The notes under the pieces were generated by a model that made no database searches, was not told the origin of the DNA, and saw nothing but the letters and a program-made list of their open reading frames with translations. This document shows positions 23,467 to 35,685 of a DNA stretch of 64,000 nucleotides, piece after piece; position 1 is the stretch's first letter, and every line of letters starts with the position of its first letter. Origin of the DNA: Coprinus comatus. Its lineage: Eukaryota; Basidiomycota; Agaricomycetes; Agaricales; Agaricaceae. Location: positions 248,001-312,000 of the forward strand of contig JAWPGT010000009.1 of assembly GCA_034638255.1 (NCBI GenBank), in the 5' to 3' direction. Position numbers and translations under genes: made by a program.

Positions 23467-26400
23467 CTATCCTCGAAGTCTTCTAAAAGAACTCTCCACA
23501 TCCGCAACACTAAAATCCAAACCATTACCAACACCTTCACCATAACATTGACTGATCCTTTCTTTCCAACCTTCCATCAACTTTATCAATTCTTCTTCAC
23601 ACGTTCTCCAAACTCCTAACAAAACAGTTCTACCAACAACTTCATCAACCTCTTTCTCCTTATCTTTGTCTTTTTCGGAACCAGGTATAGAGTTCAAAGA
23701 AGGCGTAGAAGTAGAGGCTTCTATAAAGTGTTTTTCAACACGTTTATACATCGCTTCTATATACTTCCTAATATCTTTATTCGTATATTCCCTTGTAATT
23801 TTTCGAAGAGCTGATTTACTGTATGTTGGATTATTAGTAATATCACTTGGTGTTGTTAACGTTCGAAGTAATCTTTCCAATCCCTCGAAGTAGTCCTGTG
23901 TGTGTGCGTGCGTTAATTTAAACATGTTAGTTAGCACAATAAAAAGCAAGTACTAACGATAATTTTTCCAAATGGTCTTCTGAACAAAATCTTCACATAT
24001 GCACTTAAATTCTCATCATACACATCTCTCGCTTTCATTGTAAACCGTCTCACAGATGCAGTCTCCATTTTCGACGTTTCCGAAACGAAATAATGCATAT
24101 TTTCTAAACCACAAAGAATTACAATTCATCAATAAACCTTTAAACGTCCAAAAAAGAGAGACGAAAAGAACATACCAATAAGAATAACATTAAAATTCAT
24201 CTGACCTTTATCCTCTTCCTCTCCATCCATCTTGGCCATCAACTTCAACGACTCAAACATCTTATTAACAATCTTTTCATACGCTCCGCTAACACTTGAC
24301 CTAACTTCCAATCCTAATCCATCCGCATTAACGCTTTGTAGTTGATTTTCAACTCTAGACATATAAGGAGGGAATTGTTTAATAAACGGTGCTATTCCTT
24401 TTCGTTTCTTTGATGTGAGTTTCGTTTGTTCAATTGCTTTTAGTTGATCATTCTATTCGGAAAGAAAATTCATTAGAGGTTTTGAAAAGTAAAAAAAAAA
24501 ACAAGTTTTAGTTTAGAACTTACAATATGCCTATCAAAAACACCCTTTAACCTTGTATGCTGTTTCCCTAACAACCCAATCAAAAACTGATTTCCTTTAT
24601 CTTCCACCTCCAACATAAACTTTTCCAAAGTTGCAAGCACACCCACAATCTCACTATATTCAAATCCCTCACATTAGTGACTATACCATCCAATGATCCA
24701 GAATTGCGATAAAAAAAACTCACATTGCATCCTTCTCCAAAGCTTTATCCAACCAACTCTTAACCTCAGCCGGCAAAAACCCAAAAACCAACTCCATAGC
24801 ACCTCTAATCAACTTAACCGTAGCCTGACTCAAACTATTCGATCTAGCCGCCTGTCTTCTAAAATAATTATCCAAACCCATATAATCCGCAAAAGTCACC
24901 GAAGCATCCGAATTCTGAATTTGCAAAAAATCCACTATAAATTCGTTTTCTTGAAAAATCAAAGGAATAAGTTGTTCCAATATTAATGCGAATACTTCAG
25001 ATACTCGTAAATTTGATTCGGATGTTGTTGATGAGGATTTTTCTTTTTCACGGTTTCGTGATTCAATTGGTGATCGGATTAATGTTCCTGCTCTACGCAT
25101 TCCGGAAGTTCCTTTTGATCCTGATTGAGTAGGCGTTGAAGCGAACCCTATTAGTCAAGCGTTTATATTTTTCAGTTATGGGAAATTAGCTCGCTATTTG
25201 AAAATCTTACCTTGGTCACCTTCTTCATCACCAGCTTTCTTCACATATCCAAGGTAAGCAGTAAACAATGCTTTAATCTGCGTACTATGTAGTTCACTAG
25301 CAGCAGAGAAGTATGCCTATATTACGCCACAGTTAATAAATACAATAAACACAATTAGAAGATTTGAAGTCTTACAGCGCATAGACGTCCATAGATACCC
25401 TCATCCATCTCTTTTAGGTACAACATCAATCCGCAATACCTTCCAAGGTATTCCTCCAGATCGCCATGTAATACAATAGTAGGTTTCTGCTTCTTTCCTT
25501 TACCTACCTTCGTCAATCCACTACTCTCACCCAACAATAACTTGCCCTATAGGAAGATTAAATTAAATCGGTTGTTAGGGTACAATCAGAAATAAACAAT
25601 GAAAAGAAGTCATACATACTTGTGCACTAAACATGATTGATAAAAAGTCGTACATCCGTTTACAAAATTGGGCATTGTGTGTCCGATATTCTTGTAACCG
25701 TTCCATCGTAGCAGCCATATCTAAAGATAGGAGAATAAGATGATTTAATATACAAAATACAACAAACATGATGTACGGTAGTCAAGGAAGCCTTACCAGT
25801 ATCACGACCAGCTTGTAACGCCTTGTAGAGTTCTGCCGCGGCATGTTCTAAGTTTGTAATGCTTGGCGATTTCTCTAGTGATTCTTGAGTTAGCGTTGTG
25901 AGGGTGTTTGAGTCGACCTGTACGGTTTGCTGTGTAGCGACGGTAGGTGATTTTAGTAATTGAAGATGTAAATAGCATATCGCATACCAAGAGATTCTCT
26001 AGTTCAGCTAGAAGTGCACGTTGATTCTGTGTTTGTACTTGAAGACCTCTATTTTGTGATTGAATATGAGAGATGTCGTCGTTTACGGCCTATAAGACAT
26101 GTTGTTAAGAAACGGAGGTAAACGAATTAAATCACATACGTTAAGGTGAATCTTGTACGAAGAAATATAACCATCTAAATTATCAAGCTCGGCCAAAGCA
26201 TCATCCATGAACTTCATGACCAAACCTATTCGGTCATCTGATTCCAAGAATGAGTGAATATTCGCCTTGTTCCTATTCAGTAGTAAAACATAAACCGGGA
26301 AACGATAGTTCACAATACCTTATCCAAGGCCATAAGCTCATCCAACAATCTTGCCTCGATCATGTCTGCAGCACCTCTTGCCATCTTCCTACCTATGACG

Positions 26401-27643
26401 TCATCGCTAGCCCACTCATATCCCTCGATCATCTCTTCCACGCTAGCTAACGTGTCCTGTGCACTTTCAACTTCATCACCTTCACCTTCTATTCCAAGTG
26501 AAACACCGCTACTCAATAGCCGATCTAATGTTTGTTGATTACCGGGATCAAAGAACGAAACTCGTGTATTTGTGTCCTTGCGCGGTATAGTTAGTCCATT
26601 GGTATCGTGCAGTTGTGATCTCGCCGCAGAGGGTTTTCTTGATCTAGTGCCTTCAGGCTCTGATGATATATTATTGGTATTCCGACTTCTCTGGGAATCT
26701 GTTCTGACGCGGCCATTTGTTTCACTAACACCGTTAGTATCAGGATGTAGATTGATGGTGGGTACTTGTTGACTAGCGTTCGAAGGTCTTCTCCGTGGCT
26801 GTAGTGGCTGAGCAGGAGGAAGTGATACATCTGATGTTACACGAGGCCGAGCTGCCGATCCTCTTAGAGGTGAATCCCGGGATCGAACAGATGAGGAGAG
26901 GTCTCGGGTTGAGTTGGCAGGAGACGCGGCTCTCGGTATGGGTATTCCATTGTTTCTCGGGAGAGGTGAGGGTATGCTGGTGGAGACAGCGGGATCTGAC
27001 TCATTTCGGGAAGGTTGAGGGCGGGGCGCTCGTTGAGGCTGTAATCGAAGCGGTTCTGCAGGGGCAGCTTGTAACAATTGAGATAGATAATAAGCTGAGT
27101 AGATAGAACGGATGTACTTTGGTTACTATCTGGGTCTTCTATTCCTTCCAAATTTAACGGTGAAGATCCTCCTGTTATCTGGCGAAAAAGACGTATTAAT
27201 GTGGAAAGAAAAGAGGCCTGATCTAGCGGGCTCTCTGTCTGCCATCTGTAAGTTCTTGAGAGGGTGATGTTGAAGGAGGTCGGCTAGGACGAGATTAGCC
27301 TTGGGATACATCTCATTCGGTCGTCAACGTACGCTGAGAGCCTGAAGGCCCCGCAGTTCGGCGAGTCGCCAAGTCTTACCAACAGAGAATGATCCGTTAT
27401 TGTTCACTTTTGATTTGTGTATGAAGCCAGAGGACCTGGTAGCTTCTACACAATAGATGTGACATTGTGTAGACTGGAATACACTGTCGACCTACGAGAG
27501 AGAAGTATGTAGCGAGCCTTTCTCCCCTCTGGGCCAGCATCCTCCCAGATCTTGAGGTGGGCAACGTATGTCTCCTCGAGGGAGCCCTGTGCATTTCTCC
27601 TGGAGAATACTGAGGAAATGATGCTCTGTGTAATGTCTGGCAT
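23467..27643 (-). CDS. SEC3: Exocyst complex component Sec3
   Basis: The start at 27643 (MPDITQSIISSVF) opens the PIP2-binding PH-like domain: EETYVAHLKIWEDAG, then across introns GFIHKSKVNNNGSFSVGKTW, FNITLSRTYRWQTESPLDQA and LIRLFRQITGGSSPLNLEG. A Pro/Ser/Arg-rich linker follows (26600-27080). The coiled-coil exocyst core follows with EEMIEGYEW, IEARLLDELMAL, LVMKFMDDALAELDNLD and many exons down to VADVESSFRRLRG at the stop. Sec3 marks secretion sites at the plasma membrane and tethers vesicles with the other exocyst subunits. The N-terminal exons were joined by eye and keep frame. The gene is divergent from the homeobox gene, with about 214 bp between the starts. Confidence 0.85.
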
Positions 27644-27857
27644 GCAGGGCAGAAAACAAAGTTGCTATGAAAGAACAAGGGAAAACAATACCGGGGATTG
27701 CCGAGGTAGAAGAAGGTGGGTGATGTGAGTGGCTATTTCAATCACTTATAACCTACCTCTGCCCGTCTACTAATTCACGTCCCAGTGACCCATTTCTCTC
27801 ATTTCTTCTTACGAAAAGCGCTAGTCGCTGCACATTCCTTCTTCTTTTCTTCTGCAT

Positions 27858-28675
27858 ATGCTCTTCATTATGACCGTTCACGGAGGGCTTCATCTCCTTG
27901 CTAAAATCGCTGCAGACGACTACGAATGTTCAAAACCTTCCTCAGCCTTCCAAACAAACCGTCGTATCCACAACCGGTACTCCCCCATCCTCCATAATGT
28001 CCATATCAAGAACAACTCTCCCTGCCAAGACAACTTGCTCCTTGACGAGCCCATATCTTCCGGATCAGGCTCAGGCTCAGGCTCATCTACCTCTCATACC
28101 TCCGCTCGTGTCACCCGCGGCAGCGCAAGGTCCTCAACCAAGAGAAAGACCCGTAGTCCAACCACTTCTCGCCCGGAACTCGAAACAAAGTTGGAGCTGC
28201 GGAAAAAGAGGAAGATACAGCTCGAACGAGCCATGAAGATCAAGTCTCTCGACAATTCTCCCGTCAACGATAGACAGCTCCTCGTGCTAAAAATGGTCTA
28301 TAATGAAATAACAATGTATCCAAGTGAGTCTTGGATGGTCATCCTTGCCATCATTATCCATAGGTATGCCCATTCCCTCGGCTTGAAGGTCTAGCCTTCA
28401 TTCAAACCTATCTGCTTAGAGCATTCAAGCAAGTTAAAAATTGGTTTTCCAACGAACGCCAAAAGCGCGGCACTGGAGAGGTCATTCCCGTGGTCACAGA
28501 GACGGGGGATAAGCTTCGTATTCGCCCCTCTGCATACCGGCTCATGCCAGACTGGTCCGACGACTTCTTCGAGGAGGTCGTAATGATTCACAACTTTCGC
28601 GTCTTATGCCATTCACGAATGCAAGCAGGTCGCCCTCTTTCAGATACAAGTTCCAACTTTGATGGTCACTCATGA
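27858..28675 (+). CDS. Homeobox transcription factor
   Basis: One intron at 28364-28419 joins the homeodomain halves. Exon 1 ends with NDRQLLVLKMVYNEI, MYPSESWMVILAIIIHR, and exon 2 continues AFKQVKNWFSNERQKR, the recognition helix with the invariant W, F, N and R positions. A Ser/Gly-rich stretch and a basic, Arg/Lys-rich segment precede the domain; the C-terminus is short. The start may be 27858 or 27870; the N-terminal about 60 residues look poorly conserved and could also include an unrecognised intron. Homeobox genes act in mating or mushroom development in this group; no specific role can be assigned. Confidence 0.75.
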
Positions 28676-28924
28676 CGCTCGCTACGTTTTTTATCTTTAT
28701 TAATTCTCTTTATAATCCCCTAAAAGCCACATAATATTTATTGGCACTAATCCGTAGCGTATAGCATCTCATCTAGTGGTTACTTACTTTACCTCTCATC
28801 TTATTTAATACATGTACATTCTTGTACCCAGTCGTTCATTTTGTCTTGTATGATCCGAGCTCCAAATTTTTCTTGTTGTATCCGAATAAATTACGCATGA
28901 TACATAGATAGTAGCAATCTTGTT

Positions 28925-30461
28925 TTATATTTCTTGGTTAACTAGCCGCTCATAATGATCTTCCCTTTTCCTTCCTCGTAATCGTCTGAGCAAAGAACGG
29001 AAATATCCTTCTCTACTATTGCCGCCCACATGCTCAACTTCTCCGTTCCTCATCATGCGGTACGTTTTCCCTCTCCAAACCACTTCGTCTCCCAGGATGG
29101 CCACGCACCATATCGGGAACGCTAGCAACTCTCTAATAGCCCACGCTCCCAAGAAATGCCACAACCGAGAAACTGGTAATCTATGTCCAGCCAATGATTC
29201 ATACACGTCAAGGTCAAGTATAATCCAAAGGGGGTAATGTATCAGAACTGTCAACCACCATGGTTGACCGAGAAGCTGATGAAAGCTCCAGCTCGCAATG
29301 AGTGAAAGCATGATACATTCTGTGAAAGGTTCAAGTATCGTCGCAGCGAATACCATATGTTTTCGCACACGAATCCATCTTACCCTTCGCCAAATATAGT
29401 CGGAAAGTGACATGTTTCCAATGGCATTTCTAGCCACATCACATGAGAGTTCGTGTCGGACATCCAATTCATGCCAGAGTGCGCTAGCGATCATATTGTC
29501 TTCCGCCATATATTTTCCGAAAACTCGAAGGCCTCGATCATTGGCGGAAGTGTTCGGAGCTGGGGTGGTTGAAGTTGGGGTTTGGGGTTTCAATGTACCG
29601 TACAGTTTGTCGACATCAGACTTGTAGTACAAATTTGATTTCCCAACCACACACGATTCCAATGCAACAGTGTTGATGGCGATATACATCTTGGCATGAT
29701 TGGTGTTTAGAAAAGCTTCTTCAACTCGTGATCCTAGTTGTGGTTCGTTGACAAACGCAAGAGGGACATGGTGAACTAGTGCTATTCGTTTCTTGTTGTT
29801 CTTGGAAGGTGGGGTGTGTGTAAGTGCATCGACCGAACGGGCCAGTGTCCCTGGGTCAACCATAACGTTGGAATCGAGAACCCACAGGATATCATAGGCA
29901 GCTTTGCGGTATGAACGAACGAGGTTATTGACTTTCGGGTTTACTCCAACAACTTCTTCACCTTTACACCGTAACACATCAAATTTGAAGCAGATAGATC
30001 AGCAACGAGGCCAACGAAACAATGTTGAACAGCCTTACCAGTGATAATCTCCGCCTTGACAGTGGGATATTTGGCAATCAAGTCTCTCACCACTCCAAGC
30101 GCTTGGTCATTTTCATCTGCTACCGAAAATATCACTTCATATTTTGGGTATTCTTGTGTGAACGTAGACTCGAGATTTTCGTATAAATTCGTATCTAATC
30201 CTTTCAAAGGTCGCAAAATAGATACTCCAGGCACCGAAGACGCCGGTGCGCTGGCAAGTGGTGAACGAGGACGGAGCCGATACCGACGCCTCCTGGAAAA
30301 AAATTATAAATCATGTTATGTGAGCAGACATACCGAATACGGATGATTTCAACTTACCCCGCCAAGCACCCCACCCCACTAATGACCCATAAAGCCAAGT
30401 ACCACACAGCTCCGACTACCGCAAGGCAGAAAGTTATTGTTGAGCCATTGTAATCAACCAT
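28925..30461 (-). CDS. Ceramide glucosyltransferase (GT21)
   Basis: Exon 1 (from 30461) encodes an N-terminal membrane anchor (FCLAVVGAVWYLALWVISG). After introns come PGVSILRPLKGLDTNLYENL, EYEVIFSVADEND-like residues, then PKVNNLVRSYRKAAYDILW, the DSNV (D-x-D-like) motif, AEDNMI, and the (R/Q)xxRW motif as RRVRW. C-terminal hydrophobic segments follow. This is the UDP-glucose:ceramide glucosyltransferase family, which makes glucosylceramide in the ER/Golgi membrane, a sphingolipid needed for hyphal growth in many fungi. A Thr/Pro-rich insert lies near 29540-29590. The start is the ATG that gives the membrane anchor. Confidence 0.88.
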
Positions 30462-30634
30462 TAGCAGTTCGGCGTCTAGGAATGGGAAAATAAGGCCGCG
30501 TAGTCGCCGTGAAGAATGTGAAGTGTGTTAGACGTGTTATGGGTCCTTGCAGGTGTTGGATTTCCCCGAGATCAAACTGGTATTTCCCACGGCGTATTTA
30601 CCTACATTACCAGTTCCTTCGAGATAGGGGTAAA

Positions 30635-30759
30635 GATCCTTTAGCTAAGTGGTATAGCGTGTGATGTCTACTGATATCACTGCATGCGGAATGTCAAAAG
30701 CTCTGCATGTGGTAATATCTTGATGCCGCAAGGACAACCGTTCGATTCGGTTAAGGATC
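30635..30759 (+). tRNA. tRNA-like locus, anticodon unresolved, possibly intron-containing
   Basis: GATCCTT (30635-30641) pairs perfectly with AAGGATC (30753-30759) as a 7-bp acceptor stem. TAGCTAAGTGGT is an exact A-box match, and GCTA/TAGC forms a 4-bp D stem. AACCG-TTCGATT-CGGTT is a perfect T arm with a B-box core. TTTTT at about 30789-30793 could end Pol III transcription. The two halves are about 50 nt further apart than in an intronless tRNA. No canonical anticodon loop with U33 can be drawn: TGTGA opposite CCGCA leaves an A-C mismatch. It could be a tRNA with an intron, one carrying a sequence error, or a decayed copy. Confidence 0.5.
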
Positions 30760-30944
30760 GAGTTCAGTCATTAAAGAATCCGAACCCATTTTTCCATCGG
30801 ATTGCGACATCAGACTTACAAAGCATGAGTGGGGACGTTGGCCTATTCCTGACAAACCACCTTACAAACCCCGTTTCAAGTGAATAATAAAGTAATAGCT
30901 ACCTAGTAAAAGTTCCGAACGTTTTCCATCCATTGCTACACAAG

Positions 30945-32222
30945 ATGTCTACTCATACAGCAATTGCTACCACTGCTAAAGGCGTTGTCGGTGCCATACA
31001 GGTACTAACAGAAAGTCCTGGTGACGACGAGCTCCTGCTCAAAGTTGAATATGCCGCAATGATCCCACCCGATGCATACATTGCTGACTGGGGATTCCTG
31101 GTCGAAAAGTACCCGGTCGTGTTGGGTTTCACTGCCGCCGGCACTGTCGCCAAAGTTGGCAGTGATGTCATTGATTTCAAGGTTGGCGATCGGGTAAGCT
31201 CTACTCTTTCTTCTCAAGATTGCTCTGTGATGAAATTTACACATGCGTCTTTCAGGTGACCGCATTTGCATATGGTGCTTCAAGAAACAAAGGCTTACAG
31301 GAGTATTCTATTCAGCCCAGGACTGTGTGTTCAAAAGTAAGCCTATAAACAGCGATTATACGAAGAATTAGAATTAATATAATCCACGGAAAAATATACC
31401 TGACAGCCTTTCCTTTGAAGAGGCTGCTTCAATCTCAGACAACTTCATATGTGCATTTTATACTTTATTCAACCAACTCGGTCTCCCACTCCCTTCCTCA
31501 TTTCCGTCGACAACACAACCACCTCTCGCTTCCATTCCAATCTTGATTTATGGTGCAGGTGCAACCACAGGCCAGTACATGATTCGTTTACTCCAGCTTG
31601 CTGGTTATCGCAAAATCCTCGCTACAGCATCTACCAAGCACCATGAATACCTACGCTCACTTGGTGCTTCTGACCTATTTGACTATAAAAGCCAGAATTT
31701 GACCCAAGATATCGCAAAGGCCGTAGGAGGGGACGGCAAGGTTTCTCTGGTAGTCGATTGCATTGCAGCTGAGGGTACCATGAAGATTATTTCCAATTTC
31801 GTTAGTTTGACGGGTAAAGTCGCACTATTGTTACCTGTTAAACAAGGTACAACGGTCTATAATGAACACGGTCAAGAGGAACTTTTCTTGGATTTCCCAA
31901 TTCCCGAAAAATATGTTCCGTTCGAAAAGGGTGTAGAGATGATTGGTGTCAGGACGTTTTTTTATCAAGAGGTGGCTTTTGAAATCTGTTTTCATTTTGG
32001 GGGGTTGTCACTAATTTGTTGGTGGTTTCATAGGACAAAGTGTTGAAAGAGACATTGGCACCCAAGATTCTTCCAGAATTATTGGCGAAGAAATTGATTG
32101 ATCCGATTCATCGACGTATTCTTCTTAGTCAAGGTAGCCTTCTGCAGAGAGTTCAGGAAGGATTGGAGTTGTTCAGGAAGAACAAAGTTAGTGGGGAAAA
32201 GGTCATTGTCAAACTTCATTAG
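30945..32222 (+). CDS. Zinc-binding alcohol dehydrogenase/enoyl reductase-like MDR protein
   Basis: The frame starts at 30945 (MSTHTAIATTAKGVVG) with the GroES-like N-terminal fold (EYAAMIPPDAYIADWG, VLGFTAAGTVAKVGSDV). A Rossmann domain follows with IYGAGATTGQYMIRLLQLAG, the A-G-A-x-x-G NAD(P)-binding pattern, then VSLVVDCIAAEGT. It ends at the stop in 32222 with a C-terminal lid segment. The usual catalytic-zinc Cys (G-H-E segment) is not evident, so it is closer to the quinone/enoyl reductase or trans-acting enoyl reductase side of the MDR family. Substrate is unknown. The junction between CSK (about 31335) and IPDSLSFEEAA (about 31410) lacks a canonical AG acceptor in the needed phase. 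Confidence 0.75.
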
Positions 32223-32427
32223 ACTTGAACAGAATGGTAGAGAGATCAAAAGTATTTTTGCAATCAAAGCCTATGTCATAATTAAAACCCGGTCATGTGA
32301 CACCGGATCTTGGTTGCGACCATGAATTTGTTCGCTTAACTCTCAATAATTTCTGGTTCTTCCGATTAACCACATACATCCACAACTTGCCCGGTGACCA
32401 CCTATTTCTCAGAATTAAACTCTAGGA

Positions 32428-35400
32428 ATGATACCTACCAAACGTTCTATCTCTGCGGCTCGGCGTATACCCGCTACTCTCAATCGAACCCCTATAGTTA
32501 GTATCAATGGACGAAATGTGAATGCAAGACTGTTATCAACATCCAATACTACTACTACCGCAAACTCCGTGAGGCCAGTGTATCACTCAACACAGGGGAA
32601 GAATTTTGAGGGGAGTCGGTATAGGGATATTTCGCACCGAGGATATGCTTCCGAAGCTACCAGTAAGTATTTCTATTGTATTCTTAAAGTAACGAAGTAA
32701 CCAAATGATATGGGGTAAAAAGCTCAGAACATTGTGAGAAAGCCGCACTTCAACAAGATTCTCATTGCGAACCGGTATGTAGTGGTTTTATCCAATTACG
32801 ATAATAGGTTTTGATGTGAGATGAAATGCAGTGGAGAAATTGCCTGTCGTGTGATACGAACTGCAAAGAAGTTGGGTATCAAAACTGTTGCTGTATACAG
32901 TGAAGTAGACAAGGGTTCTTTACACGTCAAACTGGTGAGTGACTTTTCACACTTTTTGGTTACCTCGATGTATTCTAAGTTTAAGTTTGGTTTAGGCAGA
33001 TGAGGCATACTGTATTGGACCTGCCCCTTCTTCCGAGAGTTATGTTCGTACCGTGACTATTATAGGTAATGAAGACGAAACTCACCAATGTAATGTAGTT
33101 GAGGATGGATAAGATAATTGAAGTATGCCATCGGAGTGGTGCACAGGTATGGCCCCTATTCGTATACTTGTACATTAATAACTCAACATGTTATATCTCC
33201 AGGCCGTTCACCCAGGGTACGGATGATTTAGATTTACTATCGAAAGGTTCTATTGGTCTCACCATATCCGTAGTTATGGTTTTTTGAGCGAAAATGCTAT
33301 CTTCGCGGAAAAGCTTGCCTCGGAAGGACTTGTCTTCATTGGTCCACCAGCTAGTGCCATCGTGTCAATGGGTTCCAAGAGTGAATCCAAAAATATCATG
33401 TCTCGTATGTGCATCCTTCACAAAAATTTGATACCCTTCTCATCCTTTGTGCAGAAGCAGGTGTTCCATGCGTTCCGGTTATCATGGTAATAACCAGGAC
33501 CCCACCTTCCTCTACGAGAAAGCACAGGAGATAGGTAACTCTTCTAGGAAATTTGAAATTGCATCTGCGAAAAATGCTTACATGGAAGTTTAGGTTTCCC
33601 GGTTTTAATTAAAGCTATTCATGGTGGTGGCGGAAAGGGTATGCGAACAGTCTCAACGCCTACACAGGAGGCATTCGATGAAGCACTTTCGTCTGCTAAG
33701 CGAGAGTCATTGAAGGCATTTGGAAATGATACCGTTCTTATCGAAAAGTATATTGAACGACCTCGACATGTTGAAGTACAAGTGTTTGCGGATACGCTAG
33801 GTGGTGTAGTCAGTCTTTGGGAGCGTGATTGCTCCGTGCAGAGGAGAAACCAGAAAATTATCGAGGAGGTGCGGCTAAATTCTATTCCCTTTGTGGTGAG
33901 AACTTGTAATTAAATGAGGTATTCTTAGGCTCCCGCACCAGGTCTTACTCCAGAACTGCGCGCTGATTTGAGTGCCAAAGCAGTAGCAGCAGCTAAAGCT
34001 GTAAACTACGTTGGTGCCGGAACTGTCGAGTTCATTTTTGATAATGATACCCAAAAATTCTACTTCATGGAAATGTATGTTTTTTTTTTTTTTGATTTAT
34101 GTTATTTTGGATGACTGACATCATATTTAGGAACACCCGTCTACAAGTCGAACATCCAGTAACCGAGATGGTGACTGGTCTTGACTTGGTGGAATGGCAG
34201 CTTGAAGTAGCAGCAGGTAACCCTCTAGCACTTGAACAAGCTTCCATTCCACTTGTTGGACATGCATTTGAAGCACGGATTTACGCTGAGAACCCACGTA
34301 ACAATTTCCTACCAGATTCGGGTTCACTCCTCTATCTCTCAACACCAGAACCTACCAACATTTTCGCAACACCTTTCGCTCCTATACCCGCTACTGCTTC
34401 ATCTTCACCGCTGTCAACTCTCGTACCTTCTACCACTGCTTCAGGAAGGGAAATTATACCTTCACTAAGGATTGAACAGGGATTTGCTCAAGGAGCTCAG
34501 ATTGGTGTATTCTATGACCCTATGATTGCCAAGGTTGTTGTACATGGACGAGATAGGACTGAAGCATTGAGGATGTTAAGGAGAGCATTGGATGAATACC
34601 ATGTTGTGGGTGTTTCGACAAATGTTGAATTCTTGAGGACACTTGCAGGCAATCCTTCGTTCATTGGGGAGGAACTTGAGACTGGATTCATTCCCGTATG
34701 TGATCGATCATTTTGTTCCCGAAGGCCATGAACTCATTGTTTGTTATAGAAACATTTCGATGAGCTATTCCCTCCTGTAGAAGAGCCTAAACCTGAACTA
34801 TTAGCTCAGGGTGCACTCTATGTTGCTCTTAGAGACCAGAAACCATCTTCATCAGCTACTTCACCTTGGCAATCTCTATCATCAAGACGTTTCGGGGGAG
34901 ACGTTCATGAACGTTACATTAACTTTCAAACTGAATCTTCTCAAGATTCAATAACAGTTCGAGTTGCACCTTCATCAAAATCTGGTCATTATGATGTTAC
35001 AGTTACAACTCCAAAGGGTATAACAGAATTTTCATCTGTACCTGCCAATCTTGATAAAACAACAACCTCAACTTCAACAATAACATCAACACTTGATTCT
35101 ATCCTTTCAAAAACGACTATTATTTCTCAACCACCACCACCAGCTATACCTGCATCCAAATCACCTAATACAATGGAACGTTTTCATATTTTCAATCAAG
35201 GAACAAAGACTACACTTACTATTCCTTCACCTAATTGGTTATTATCACTTGGTGGTGATGTACTTAATGCTACAAAAGGAGGTCTTAGAGCACCTATGCC
35301 TAGTCTTGTAGTTGAATTGAAAGTTAAAGTTGGAGATAAAGTGGAAAAGGGACAAGCTGTGATTGTTTTGGAAAGTATGAAGACTGAAACGGTTTTGAGA

Positions 35401-35517
35401 GCTGATACTGCTGGTATTGTTAGAGCTGTTGGATGTAAGAATGGTGAGATGGTTGAAGAGGGAAGGGAACTTGTGGATATTGGAAATGAAGAATTAGAAT
35501 CGGAATCTTCGGTTTGA
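32428..35517 (+). CDS. 3-Methylcrotonyl-CoA carboxylase subunit alpha (mitochondrial)
   Basis: The N-terminus is Arg/Ser/Thr-rich and looks like a mitochondrial targeting peptide. The biotin carboxylase domain follows: [49 protein letters not shown] (intron about 33213-33271), the ATP-grasp loop [39 protein letters not shown] and [17 protein letters not shown] linker precedes the biotinyl domain, with the biotin lysine in LESMKTE at about 35376. With the beta subunit it carboxylates 3-methylcrotonyl-CoA in leucine breakdown. Anomaly: after AGVPCVP the frame must shift by one missing base at about 33477 (GG where GGG would restore P-G-Y-H-G). Propionyl- or acetyl-CoA carboxylase is less likely because the length and order match MCC-alpha. 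Confidence 0.85.
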
Positions 35518-35685
35518 GTCGATATAAAGGTACTTCATGAACCCTTCATGGTACTTACAACTAAACAGTGTAAATACCTAACCTTGTCATTAGAAAGGCC
35601 TGTATATATTTGATATATCATAACTACGAAGGTATATGGACTATGGATTAAAGAGTCCATCTCTAAGTGAAATGCCAAATTATGT

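Noticed and set aside
27898..28236. Overlapping frame of 112 codons in the homeobox gene
   Set aside because: It does not connect to the homeodomain frame, while the frame starting at 27858 does.
30684..30887. Plus-strand frame of 67 codons
   Set aside because: It overlaps the tRNA-like locus and has no recognisable protein features.
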